Source: Chara braunii (taxonomy: Eukaryota; Streptophyta; Charophyceae; Charales; Characeae). From it: 20,603 nucleotides of DNA. The stretch spans positions 815,662-836,264 of the forward strand of contig BFEA01000383.1 in assembly GCA_003427395.1 (NCBI GenBank), given 5' to 3'. Under the pieces are notes generated by a model. It did not search any database and was not told the origin of the DNA. It saw only the letters and a program-made list of their open reading frames with translations. The translations under genes and the position numbers were made by a program. This document shows positions 1 to 9,431 of the stretch, piece after piece (position 1 is the first letter of the stretch; each line of letters begins with the position of its first letter).

Positions 1-186
1 AGGCCAGATTTTTGGACTTTGGGTCTGCATCTGGACTGCCTATTGGACTTTGACTTGGACTGGGACTCTACCTCACTGACTTCCATTCGAACAGATACAA
101 CTTCTGCACGAACAGACACATCTACTGCACGAACAGACACAACTTGCACAGCCCCCTGGACGAACAGACGTGACTCTCACAATTGA
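1..186 (+). other. open reading frame entering from the left edge, with a 7-residue repeat
   Basis: Reading in frame from base 1, the sequence is open until a TGA at 184-186 and has no start codon of its own. It encodes a D/L/T-rich stretch followed by three tandem heptads of the type RTDTTSA (21-bp units at 88-108, 109-129 and 130-150). A fourth partial unit core, CGAACAGA, lies at 161. It could be the tail of a repetitive protein, for example a retroelement gag linker, or simply an expanded minisatellite that happens to be open. No domain is recognised. The 21-bp period matches the codon frame, which is the only argument for coding. Confidence 0.25.
88..150. repeat. 21-bp tandem repeat, three units
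   Basis: The units begin CGAACAGA at 88, 109 and 130. Units differ by a few substitutions, and a further displaced copy of the core is at 161-168. The period is a multiple of three. Confidence 0.8.
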
Positions 187-590
187 ATGCTGCAACTGTT
201 CGTCCCGGGGCACGACTGTGACCTTTGACACAACTCCTCACTTTAGTTAGGATGTGACTTTTGACCCAGAGAACATGTCTTTTGATCTGCTTTTCACGAA
301 TTGANTTCTGGCCGAGTGGGCCCCATTATGCTGCATTCGTCATTCAGGGTCTGAACGGGTAAAGGCCCTTTTACTACGGCGTGGACAGATACACCGCATG
401 TTGCTCCCTCAACCATTTCGACTACAGTGAAAGAAAACCGCATAACCGCAGAGCACTACACTGAATTTGAGCTACTCACCTCAAGGACGACCATCGCAAG
501 GTCCAGAGACCCAAAACTTTCCTGCAAGTTTCTGCCATGCACCCCCCACAAAGTTCGGAGACCCAAACCTCCCTGCATGTTTCTGAGACC
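187..590. other. no gene recognised
   Basis: There is no open frame with recognisable protein similarity and no RNA gene. A single ambiguous base (N) is at 305. The remaining sequence is of mixed composition. Confidence 0.5.
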
Positions 591-650
591 GCCCCCCCCT
601 CCCCCCCCCCCCCCCCCCCCCTTTTGCTTTTTTTTCTCTTTTTTTTTTCA
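591..650. repeat. homopolymer tract: C21 followed by a T-rich run
   Basis: A C-rich run starts at 592 and includes 21 uninterrupted C at 601-621. It is followed by T-rich sequence to about 648. Short open frames that cross it on both strands encode only polyproline or polyglycine and are not credible genes. Confidence 0.9.
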
Positions 651-1123
651 CCTTTCTGCGAAACTGCGAAGCCTTCGAAGTTCAAACTCTCGAAAATCGC
701 ACGGGTTCTGCACCACGGCAGTGCACAATGCTGAATTTGAGCCCGTCTCTCCTTCAACACCACAAAAAAAAACAGAAAAACAAATAGGAAAAGAAACAAC
801 ACGGACAGTGAAATAGAAAAGCAAGATTTTTTGAACCCATCCATAGCCAACCGTAGATCTCAGTTACATCCAACGTTGAAAAAAAATATCGCGTCGTGAC
901 TTCTCTGAGAGTCCTTGATCTGACAGCTGGCCGCAATCACAGCAAATCACGTAGGTGGCGGCCATTTGAGACTGTCAAAAGTTGGACGCAGGAGGACAGC
1001 CGCAGATCAAACATCCGATGGTGGCCAACCCCCGGCGCCCGTGACGTATGTGGCCTGCAGCCGAAAAGCCTTAGTAGGGGGAGAGAGAAGCAAATACTGT
1101 AAGATAAACAACAGCGTGTTGGA
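651..1123. other. no gene recognised
   Basis: Mixed sequence with an A-rich patch at about 763-830. I see no domain, RNA gene or repeat family that I can name. Confidence 0.45.
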
Positions 1124-1822
1124 ATGGTGGTAGCCACATGCCTTGTGAATCCACTTTATTGCAGCAGCGATCACATCTTCCCGCCGAAGCAATTGAATTT
1201 TTGCAAGGATGAAGTCATCAATGGCATCTCCCATCGCCAGCTCAAGAACGTGCCTCGCTATCCAAAAGACCTGACGCCTAAACCAGCACAACACAAAGTT
1301 CACCAACAACACCTCAGCTGCCTTGAAAATCGAAGTTTTCACAACATTTCAGCCCATTGCAATCAGACTCGTTTTCTCGCTCAGTCAGCATGCATGCAAA
1401 CAGGCGGCAATCCACACTGGCGACAGGTGCCCACACAAAGCTCAGAGATATTAAGGTCGCGAACACAGTTCAGATTCAAACTCGCTGCAATGGCTATGGC
1501 GCCTGAGCGCCCTTACATCTCACTTCCGACACTGTATTCACAAACAACTGTTCACACGCACACCACGCTGGATCTCCCTGGATGTTCCACGCATGCTCAC
1601 TCTTCACGCCACACACTCACACATGCACGCTACACCCTATCGCTAACTATGGCAGCTATGGCCGCCTTCTATCAACTAACTACAAATGGTGATGGTCGCT
1701 CTATCTCCCTCGCAGCCCACTTCGACTTCGGGCAACTGCAGACCACCTCGCACAAGACGCTCGGGCAGCGCTTCCGCATGGCTCACGCAGAATCAATCCC
1801 CTGGCTGGACGCTGACCCTTGA
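1007..1822. other. two opposing open frames of unknown status
   Basis: On the plus strand, 1124-1822 is open for 232 codons. Its product is rich in H, T, S and Q with runs such as THTTLDL and no recognisable domain, signal peptide or membrane segment. On the minus strand, 1342-1007 is open for 111 codons and contains a hydrophobic/charged helix-like stretch around WIARHVLELAMGDAIDDFIL that looks more protein-like. They overlap between 1124 and 1342, so at most one is likely to be real there. Either could be an exon or a transposon-derived fragment. I do not recognise a family, and a chance open stretch in moderately GC-rich DNA is the leading explanation for the plus-strand frame. Confidence 0.2.
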
Positions 1823-3320
1823 TTTATACTTGTTTTGGCCGTTGGTCTGCTCTTTTCCACCGGGCCCTGGGTGCACACTGTCCCACATGATACTTGCCGA
1901 CTTGACAAAGTGAGACTGGGACTGGCTACCGCTGACTATGCAAAGTTGGACTACCCACTTGCCCGCTTGCCTCTGGTCTAACGTGAGCAACGCTCGAAAG
2001 GTCACTTCCAGACCTTCCGCAAGTCTGTAGACTTGGCCTTTGGAAACTGTAGCAGCTACGAGTTTGACCTTTCAGAATTGCCACAGATACGACCCCTACA
2101 CAGCTGCGACCCCTACTGGACAGACCTACGGATCAAAACCCGATAACGACATAAACCTGCGACAGATAGCAGTCAACTGCCAAGACACAGGTCGCGGGTT
2201 CAAACACACAGGGTCGACTTGATACTGTACACGGGTGAGAACAGGGCTAGGGATGGAGCCCTGGGATCTACATCTGCTACTGCAAAGGTGAAAACCGTTT
2301 CACCATTCTTGTGCAAGAAAAATGAGCAATAGCGAAATGACAAATTTCAGATTGCAAAATCACATTTGAAAGCCAGGAAGTCCCACATTGTGCAGAAAAT
2401 AGATATGCATTGATATTACACCAGTGGAGAACCAAAACACTTAATTCGAGTGTCAATGAGAGCATACTCTCACCATCACCAACATAAGTACCCAGAGCCC
2501 TTCTCCTACTTGGCGCTCAGCGCCCAGACTACTATCACGCAACTACTACCAGCCTACGAATTGACAATGCAACTATTGACGTCAGCAGCAGGACCGAAGT
2601 ACATGAAGATGTCGACCCTCATAGATTATCGTTAAGACCAATGCCCTCACGTCATCATCCTCATCTCTCTCTCTCTTTCTCTCCCTCGTCTTCTCTACCT
2701 ACGTTTCCTGCCCATACATGAAGACGACACCACCTGCTGACCATCCAAGCCCAAAGCCCGACTATGAAGGGTTGGGCTATGGCGCTACCCTCACCAGGCC
2801 CTGCACCTCACGATGTCCGCGCGCGCCCGCGCACTTGCACTAGCGCAGCTAGCAGCCTACGAGCCGATGCTCCAGCAATGCTGCGCCCGCAAATGCACGT
2901 GCCCGAATCCTCAGCCTGGCGCCCGTCCCTTTCCTATATGGAAAGTGGCGGGCGCTTTGTCGTGCCCCCGTCATGTGAGACCGAGTTTCCAGTAGATTCA
3001 GGCTCGGCCAAAGTGTTTGCACCCGGGCCCGTTCAGACAGTGGCCAGGGACTGAATTGGTTACGCATGCCCAACCACCCAGACACGAACGTGCTATGTCC
3101 CCTGCTTTGGCCATGTTGAGAATGGCCTCGAAGGCTCACGAATCTTTCCCATTCTCACGTGCAGGGCGGATGTAACCAACAGGCGCATGGCAACTGTCTG
3201 ATCCCGACCAAGATTGGCAACAATTGACGAGTTCAGGGGCTTTTCTTCACTTCGTGCCTGATGCAGGCCTTATGGGGTTATGCCGAGGGATCAAGCCCTC
3301 GCACTCAATCCTCCTTTACT
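1823..3320. other. no gene recognised; short pyrimidine repeat inside
   Basis: The stretch contains a CT-rich run at about 2661-2695. Opposing open frames of 96 codons overlap in GC-rich sequence at 2764-3054 (plus) and 2849-3139 (minus). Neither has a recognisable domain, and the overlap suggests composition rather than coding. The right end approaches the 3' end of the minus-strand gypsy element. A purine-rich stretch on the minus strand at about 3311-3323 could be its polypurine tract, but I cannot place an LTR. Confidence 0.4.
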
Positions 3321-3350
3321 TCGAAGTCCTTTGAGAAGTCGTTACACAAC

Positions 3351-3560
3351 AGGCTGCTTCCCTTTCAAACTTCGTTCATATCTTGTGATGACTCGGGAAG
3401 CAATCTTCATCAATTCCTCTCTGGTGAACCATCGATCTTCTTTAGGACCGGTATGATGTCAGAAACGTACTCGATACTGCATCTTCCTGGAGGCTTGGGT
3501 ACCGGCATCAGCTTGAGCTCAATGATGTCGTCAATGTCCACATGTTCGTCCATGGTTGGG
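3351..3560 (-). pseudogene. chromodomain-like C-terminal tail of the gypsy integrase
   Basis: After the GPW module a one-base shift near 3560 moves the frame. The alternative frame reads MDEHVDIDDII, then PVPKPPGR, MQYRVRF, an in-frame TGA, and DRWFTREELMKIASRVI down to about 3351. The pattern of a short beta strand (QYRVRF), then TGPKEDRW and a C-terminal helix is that of the chromodomain or chromodomain-like tail of plant chromoviruses, which targets integration to particular chromatin. Aromatic cage residues cannot be assigned confidently. Confidence 0.7.
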
Positions 3561-4628
3561 GCAGCATCGATCTCCTCGAGGGAAACTGATCGGTGACAGA
3601 GAAAGGTGCCAACTTTGATGCATGAAAGACACAGTGGGTACGTAGGTGTATAGGGATGCGAATGACATATGATGGTCCATCTGGTTGATCTCCCACTATA
3701 TCGAGAATTTCCCAGGGGCCAAAGTATTGTGGCATCAGTTAACGTGAGATTCCTAATTCCTGCCCCAACTCGGATGACTTTACCCAGACTCGTTCGCCTG
3801 CCTGAAACTCACACGGTCGTCTGTGTCTGTTCTCAGATGCAACCATGGCATCTTGAGCTTTCTTGATGTGCTCTACAGCCTGCTGTAACAACTGTGCATA
3901 CTTGACAGCAAACTCTATGCTGCTAGGGGCTGCGGTTGGCTGATTTTCAGGCAACAAGAAGTCTATTGCAGATCTAGACTTCCAACCAAGAAGCAATTGG
4001 TTGGGGGTCATGCAAGTAGTGCTCTGCACGGCGTTACTGTACAGGCTGGCAACGAGGGGTGATTTCTCATCCCAGTCATCCTGACTTGGTTTCATGTAAT
4101 GTCGAAGCAAGTGCTGCACTACCCGGTTCATCTGTTCAGCCTGACCATTTGCCTCAGGGTGGTTCCCTGATGTCACTTATAGTCGGGTACCCATCTGTTG
4201 GGCCGTTCTTTGCCACAGTTCACTAGTGAATCTAACATCCCTGTCGCTTACAATAGACTTAGGGAGACCAAAGTCATGTACCAGTTGTCCATAAATAGCT
4301 TGATGACATGGTCAGTCCTAGCTGACTCAGGCATAGCGATTAGTCTAGCATACTTTGTGAATCTGTCCACAATGACAAAGATGTGTCGTTTGCCGCTCTT
4401 GCTGGTCACAAGGGTGCCGCTCTTGCTGGTCACAAGGGTATCCATGGAATCCATGGATACACTTTGACCTGGACCAGCAGGGATGGGCAAGGGCTTGATC
4501 AGCCCAAGAGGTGCCTGCGTCCGGGGCTTGTCAGGCTGACAAACGTGGCAAGTTTCTACGTACTTCTTTGCATCATCCATCATTGTGGGCCACCAAAATT
4601 TTTGCACTAAGTTTGCTGCTGTCTTTTT
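3508..4628 (-). pseudogene. Ty3/gypsy integrase (zinc finger Cys pair, core, GPW module), broken
   Basis: The Cys pair of the HHCC finger is in VETCHVCQ (near 4550). The core's first Asp is in SVSMDSMDT, followed by FVIVDRFTKYARLIAM. The second Asp motif, IVSDRD, is readable only in a shifted frame (about 4190-4250), followed by a TAA at 4177-4179. The catalytic Glu is in GNHPEANGQAEQMNR. After a coiled linker and RVWVKSSEL, a TAA at 3739-3741 replaces what is normally a Lys codon. FGPWEILDIVG (the GPY/F module) and VFHASKLAPF follow. A 24-bp in-frame tandem duplication repeats TLVTSKSG just after the first Asp. Integrase inserts cDNA into the genome. The many breaks mean no function here. 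Confidence 0.92.
4392..4439. repeat. 24-bp perfect tandem duplication inside integrase
   Basis: Two identical 24-bp units lie at 4392-4415 and 4416-4439. On the minus strand they encode the octapeptide TLVTSKSG twice. Directly adjacent, 4439-4459 is an inverted repeat with 9-bp arms around AAT. Confidence 0.95.
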
Positions 4629-5345
4629 TTAGCCAAAATGAACAGTCACATTGTGACACTCTCCCAAAAATAGACTACGCAAAGACTCTCTATGCGGAAT
4701 ACACAATCGTTTATTCCCAACCTTCTCAAGAAACAGCAAGCCATCAACCAGCACAAATTCATCGAAAATCGCCTTATCTTTAGCTTCCAGTTTGCGAATG
4801 ATCTCAGACATGACAATGTCCTTTTGATAGGCTTCCACCAGAGATCGAGTTACATTATCAGCTATTCCGAACTCGATCACTAGCGCGCCCGGATAATCTG
4901 CCCTGCGCGATAGTGCGTTAGCCACTTTGTTGTACTCTCCCTCCAGAGGGTCGAGTTTGAAATCGTACATGTCTATGACTTCAATCCACCTCTTAAGTGT
5001 GTCAGAGAGAACGGGTTGTGTTTTGATCCAGTGCAGCGTCTCATGGTCAGATCTCACATCAAAGAATCTTCCTAGGAGGTAGTGCCTCCAATGGAGCAGC
5101 GCTTTGTAGAGGCCATATAGCTCACGCTCATACGTGGACTTAGCTAACTTATGAGATGGCATCTTTTTGCACATGCACTCCATCAGCCTCAACTTTTTCC
5201 CCTCCTGCGCAAGGACCGCGCCTATGCCATATTATTTGGCGTCTATGGTCACAACAAAGGGTTGTTCAGGATCCGGAAGCTTGTGGACTTCGCAGTGCGT
5301 CAGGCCATACTGCAATCTCTTGAAGGCTGCCTCACACTCTTCAGT
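4629..5345 (-). pseudogene. Ty3/gypsy RNase H and start of integrase zinc-binding domain
   Basis: The segment continues in the RT frame. The first part carries TIDAK (likely first RNase H Asp), directly followed by an in-frame TAA at 5232-5234. Then come STYERELYGLY (Glu), FFDVRSDHETLHW (Asp) and NKVANALSRR. In working gypsy RNases H this last motif is normally ADALSR, so the catalytic Asp is replaced by Asn. After a linker, the His pair of the integrase HHCC finger appears in GECHNVTVHFG, immediately before a TAA at 4629-4631. RNase H would degrade the RNA of the RNA-DNA hybrid. The substitution and stops mark this copy as dead. Confidence 0.9.
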
Positions 5346-5348
5346 TCA

Positions 5349-6132
5349 CTCCCAAGGGGTGTCAAGGCGTGAGATGTCAGTTAATGGGGACACTATCGTG
5401 CTGTAATTTTTCACAAATGGACGATAATAGCCTGTCATCCCCAAGAATGACCTCACCTCAGTTAGAGACTGAGGTCTGGGCCAGTCACGTATGATGACCA
5501 CTTTAGCATCATCCGGCCTCACACCATCCGCGAAAATCTCATGACCCACATACAAGATCTTGGTGCGACCAAATTCACATTTCTCCCAATTGACCTTGTA
5601 CTGGTACTGTCTTAGGAGACGTAGCACTGTTTTCACGTGCTCAGCGTGCTCCTCTATAGTCTTACTAAGGATAAGAACATCGTCGAGGTACGCGACGATA
5701 AACTTGTCTAAATAGTTATGAAAGATCTGATTCATTGCGTGCTAGAATGTCCCAGGAGCATTGCATAGGGCAAAGGCATCACCACAAACTCGTACGAACC
5801 ATCTGAAAGACATTTTTGTGATGGTCCTCAGGTCTAATAGCAATCGGATGGTGTTCGGACTTTAGATCTATCTTAGTAAAGTATCGGCATCCATGCAATC
5901 TATCGAAGAGGTCGTCAATGCGTGGTAGGGGCTCTGCGTTCTTAATGGTGATGGAATTGAGGCCCCCATAATCAATGCACATCCTTAGGGTCCCCCCTTT
6001 CTTTGGGACAAATAAAACTGGCACTCCGTAGGCGGACGTACTTGGTAGAATCCAGACCTTACCTGTGAGCTCCTTGAGCTGGCGGCGGAGCTCATCTAAC
6101 TCCATGGGCGCTAAAATGTCGGATGGCGCCAT
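5349..6132 (-). pseudogene. Ty3/gypsy reverse transcriptase, frameshifted
   Basis: The N-terminal part (6132-5779) carries the gypsy RT signature LPSTSAYGVPVLFVPKKGG, then MCIDYGGLN, LPRIDDLFDRL and FTKIDLKS, which contains the first catalytic Asp. After about 5800 the frame is lost. The expected MPFGLCNAPGTF region is present only with a one-base deletion near 5770 and a TAG at 5742-5744. The frame is recovered in 5735-5349, which holds the active-site motif YLDDVLI, then the thumb and connection segment with VRSFLGMTGYYRPFVKNYS, and ends at a TGA (5346-5348). RT would copy element RNA into cDNA, but these breaks preclude a working enzyme. Identification of the family is firm. Confidence 0.92.
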
Positions 6133-6135
6133 GTA

Positions 6136-6380
6136 TCAAAATTTGAAAGTGCCGAAAGAGGAATTTGAGAACGGGCGCCAACAGGCAAGGGCCTGAGAAC
6201 AGAGACCAAAAAGTAAAATAGCAGCCTGGCGGATGGTAACCCGCGGACCACGGATCGAGCCCTGGCTGAGTCCATAACACTATCCCCTCCCTCTGGAAGG
6301 CAACGTCCCGGCTGCCAAAGACCTGATGAATAACCGTGAAGGACGGGACAAGGCCCTGCCCGTGAATGGTCCAACACTAA
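6136..6380. other. non-coding flank of the gypsy element, possible leader or LTR remnant
   Basis: Similarity to pol stops at 6132. Upstream on the minus strand the sequence includes GTTGGCGCCCG and a G-rich patch, but I cannot identify a primer binding site or LTR terminus. On the plus strand CTGATGA (6323) lies between GTCCCG and CGGGAC words, vaguely recalling a ruined hammerhead; I do not call it one. Confidence 0.35.
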
Positions 6381-6690
6381 GCCATATCATTAAGAAGATA
6401 AGGGAAAGTATTAAGTATAATTGGAAGTAATCTGGGCAAGTTGAGCATTGTTTCTAAGTTGAATGGCTCAGTCCCCTGCCCATATTTTCATTTCTTTTGA
6501 AAACAAAGTTAGAAAATTATTAAATTTTGGCAATTAAACAGTTCAGGGCGACCAGGCATTGTTTCTAAGCTGAATGGTCTAGTCCTACGCCCAAAGAAGA
6601 GAAAAGTAATTAACAACCCGTTCGTGTATATCCTAAAGGCAGGCTAGACATGTTTCTAAGCTGGATGGTCTAGCACCATGCCATATGTAA
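6380..6690. repeat. degenerate ~100-bp tandem motif
   Basis: A core close to GTTTCTAAGCTGAATGGTCT recurs at about 6449, 6560 and 6655. Each is followed 20-30 bp later by a GCCCATAT/GCCATAT-type word, and a partial unit lies around 6370-6390. Spacing varies from about 92 to 109 bp. The repeat is old and indel-rich. Composition is AT-rich. Confidence 0.6.
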
Positions 6691-6939
6691 GTTGGGTATA
6701 AGGGTTAAATCATTTGAAAGTTTCATGAACTAATTATGAGAATTTGACTTGGGGATGATGAAAATACTTACTCCTTGTGGTTTGGTCTTGCATGTGGTTG
6801 AGTGAGATTACTACTTAGTCTGAGATTCAGTTTGATAGATAGTTGCTTTAGTTGCTCGCCACGTGCTAGAGCCATAGGAGTTCGTTTCAGTTCCTGTCTG
6901 AGCTAGTTTTTTTTTACTTAGGTCAATTTTTGCATTTTA
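6691..6939. other. AT-rich spacer
   Basis: No gene or repeat is recognised. It links two repeat blocks and shares their AT-rich composition. Confidence 0.4.
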
Positions 6940-7600
6940 TGGAATCATTTATTATACTTCGGGTCTTGTATAAATCTTGGTAAGTTACTTTCTCTACGGG
7001 AAGCGCTGCCGAAATTTCTACAAAACCAAGGAGTTAGTTAGATTTTGTTTTTTCAAAGTTAGGCTTGTCTGACTTTTATATATGGCTTAGTCAAAATCTG
7101 GAAAGTCTCATTTTCCAAAGGGAGTGCTGTCCAAATTTTTGCTAATTCAGAGAGTTCGACAAAATTGGACCTTGAAAAGTCAAAAGTCGTTTCAGATTCT
7201 GAACTTAGCTTTGTATAAATCTTGGATTAACACTTTGTTACAGGGAGTGTTGCCGAATTTTTTACAAATCTAAGGAGTTGGTTAAATTCTGTCTTAGTTC
7301 AACTCATGTTTTGCTCTGGGTTCATATCTGGCTTAGTAAAAATCTGAAAAGTCTCATTTTTTAAAAGGAGTGTTGCCCAAATTTTTACTAATTTAGGGAG
7401 TTAGACAAAATTTGACTTTTCAGCATTAAAGATTGTTTTTGTTTTCATATTTGAGTTATTATAAATTCTGAGAAGGCACTTTTCCTACAGGAAGCGCTGC
7501 CGAAATTTTCTTAGTTTAAAGGAGTTAGATTACATCTTGACAAGTGGCAATTCTGGCAATCCACCCTAAATAGGGGAGATGCTGCCAATAGGTCTACCTT
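6940..7600. repeat. ~123-bp repeat with alternating A/B monomers
   Basis: The marker word GCTGCC/GTTGCC/GCTGTC occurs at 7005, 7126, 7249, 7372, 7496 and 7581, so the spacing is 121, 123, 123, 124 and 85 bp. Monomers at 7005, 7249 and 7496 share TATAAAT..., a short C-T-A-C-(G/A)-G-G run and GCTGCCGAAATTT-like cores (type A). Monomers at 7126 and 7372 share TGGCTTAGT, AAGTCTCATTTT and (C/T)CCAAATTTTT (type B). The higher-order period is therefore about 245 bp. No unit is coding. Confidence 0.75.
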
Positions 7601-9310
7601 ACGTTCGATACGGACTTAGAGGTAGGCCTAGGTTTAGCTTGTAGGAGGACCTTGGGTGAGAATGTGCTATCGAGCTTTATTCTCCATACACTTGTGAATT
7701 TAGCTTGGGTATTGGCCTATCCTGTGTTACACGTCCTCTTGATCGTTTGATTCGGGATCTGGAATAGATTCAGCTTAATCCCATGAGGATCGTCTGTTAT
7801 CACTGATAGCATGTCGGTTGCCGATTCGTCGATTTACCACTCAACTCCAATCCACTCTTACCACTCAACCTAAAGGCTTCAACCCTATGGTTTGAATTAT
7901 TTCGTTGTATTTTTGCCCGAACTTTATTTGAATGGTCATTTAAAAAAAATACTGAGTATTTTATTCTGAGGAGTTGCACAAGAGTGAGGCTTGCATAGCT
8001 AAAGCGAGGGGTGTGAGTGCAGAGAATGGTTGAAGTTGACCCCGCGTAGTGCATGGACTTTTGGTTGAATCTTTGATGTGATTGCAGGTATGTTTGGTGG
8101 TTCGAACTTTGAATTTGATTGTCTGCGGTTATATACATATATATGGCTAAGAGGAGTCTCACTGTGATTATGAGAAGTGATCATTACACAATTATAACCC
8201 TTTATATATATGTAAATACATATGCTTTGAGTCTTTGCGCGGCCTACTGTGACCGTGCGTAAGGGTTAAACAAATTACACATTTGAAAGAAGAAGGAGAT
8301 CCTCTTTTGTCCTTTTGGTTTTTAGAGTTTCTACGGTTGGACGTTGTAGTCCGTGGTAGCCGTGAAAGTCAAACCACTTGATTTCTCTTCAGGCCCTAGA
8401 TGATGGAGCTGGTCTCCAAAGCGATAAGAGACGATTGCCACCACAGGTATGAACCTGTGTACCACCCACTCTCCGCAGGGTGCAGAAGAGGGTGTGGTTC
8501 TCAAACGCACTTGGCGGTTGTTTAGCATCGAGAGATTAACCCCTCAAGGCGCGTGTCAGTCAACACTTAAGTGTCGAACGCGACCCTCGAGATTGCTGAG
8601 GACCGCGTGGGTAAGGGTACTACATAGTACGCCGTCATTGCGACGGCTTGCGTAGACATTCACTGTGAGTCGATACGAGTTAGCCCCGCGTCCACGCGGT
8701 TTTATACTAAGTCTCACGCGCGTCGCCTATCCGATTTCCTCATCGGAGAGTTATGGGATGACTACTAAGGGACTCGGAGTGTTGTCTCGTTGTGTGTTCT
8801 GTGTCGTTCTATATATGTGCGTGGGCGTGCGCGTTCTAATTTTTATGTCTTTAGAGTGATGTACGCGTGGTGTGTGGGATTCGTCCTAGTCGACCGACGA
8901 TGAGTCGCGCTTGGGACCTCCGCCCCCCAAGGCGTCGGTTCCCGTGTGGGTCTGATAAAGGCGTAAAACCGTGTGTATCCCCTATGCTACAAAGAACGAG
9001 AAACGCCCTCGGCTGGTCCACCTCTGTGATTGCAACTGATTAGTTTTCGTATTGTGGACTGGTAGCTCGGCAGGGATACGCCCACCGAAGGAAGGTAACA
9101 ACTCCCGTAAGGTGGAGGTAAGTCGTACCTCACGTAGGCCCTATCCTGTCGTAGGGGCTCACGAGAGGTGTGGCTGGCGCACTCGGCCGGAGCGGCCCGC
9201 GGAAGCTCAACTCCATGTGTATTCGTGACGAGGATCGGACTAACTCCTGCGTGACGCGGCCGGGAGGGTCCCGTCCCGTTTTGTGCTGTGCTGGACCGAT
9301 GCGCTCGACA
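7601..9310 (+). other. long non-coding block, possible relic of a long plant gypsy LTR
   Basis: No convincing open frame. AT-rich to about 8300, then increasingly CG-rich. Ordered words on the plus strand recall long LTR or untranslated regions of plant Ty3/gypsy elements as I remember them: GGGGAGATGCTGCC (7574), GGACCTTGGGTGAGAAT (about 7650), GGCTTGCATAGCTAA (7986), CTCCGCAGGGTGCAGAA (8471), CCCCCCAAGGCGTCGGTT (about 8924). I cannot define LTR ends or a target duplication, so this is a compositional and motif-based guess. A 12-bp palindrome is at 8563-8574. Confidence 0.35.
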
Positions 9311-9431
9311 GCGGGAGAGCCAAAAAATATAGACTTGCATTTGGCGGCCCAAACGGTGTCGGATGCCCACGTAACTCGGTGCGCTCTCTGTCTATACCTT
9401 ACGGAAGACCCCCATAAAGTTTGGTCGGATT
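9311..9431 (+). repeat. 121-bp inverted repeat, left copy
   Basis: Matches the reverse complement of 13972-14092 with about nine substitutions and no gaps by eye (~93% identity). Similarity stops abruptly on both sides. The copy lies inside an open frame (9170-9631), and in both copies the same frame is open and gives closely related peptides containing DLHLAAQTVSDAHV and PHKVWSD. Either a shared transposon piece or a residual coding domain would explain it. Confidence 0.9.

Larger units (their letters stand above)
3320..6135 (-). mobile_element. decayed, 5'-truncated Ty3/gypsy (chromovirus-type) retrotransposon
   Basis: Read on the minus strand, the pol order is reverse transcriptase, RNase H, integrase zinc finger, integrase core, integrase GPW module and chromodomain-like tail. 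RNase H before integrase is the Ty3/gypsy order. Gag, protease and the beginning of RT are absent: similarity stops just upstream of 6132, where a TGA lies two codons before the first conserved residues. Lesions I can place: frameshifts near 5800 and 5770; TAG at 5742-5744; TGA at 5346-5348; TAA at 5232-5234, 4629-4631, 4177-4179 and 3739-3741; a frameshift near 4250-4280; a frameshift near 3560; and a TGA near 3465. It is a pseudogene copy that cannot make an intact polyprotein. Similarity to charophyte or plant gypsy elements is my inference from motif wording. Confidence 0.9.

Noticed and set aside
2190-2215. GGGTTCAAAC, resembling a tRNA B box
   Set aside because: No cloverleaf can be drawn and no matching A box lies at the right distance.
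6130-6175. GTTGGCGCCCG on the minus strand as a primer binding site
   Set aside because: It is directly beside truncated RT, with no LTR end before it and no gag after it, and the match is short.
6305-6352. Possible second hammerhead on the plus strand (CTGATGA at 6323, GAA following, flanked by GTCCCG and CGGGAC)
   Set aside because: Helix II and helix I do not form, A15.1-U16.1 is not available and two extra bases follow GAA. At best it is a ruined copy.
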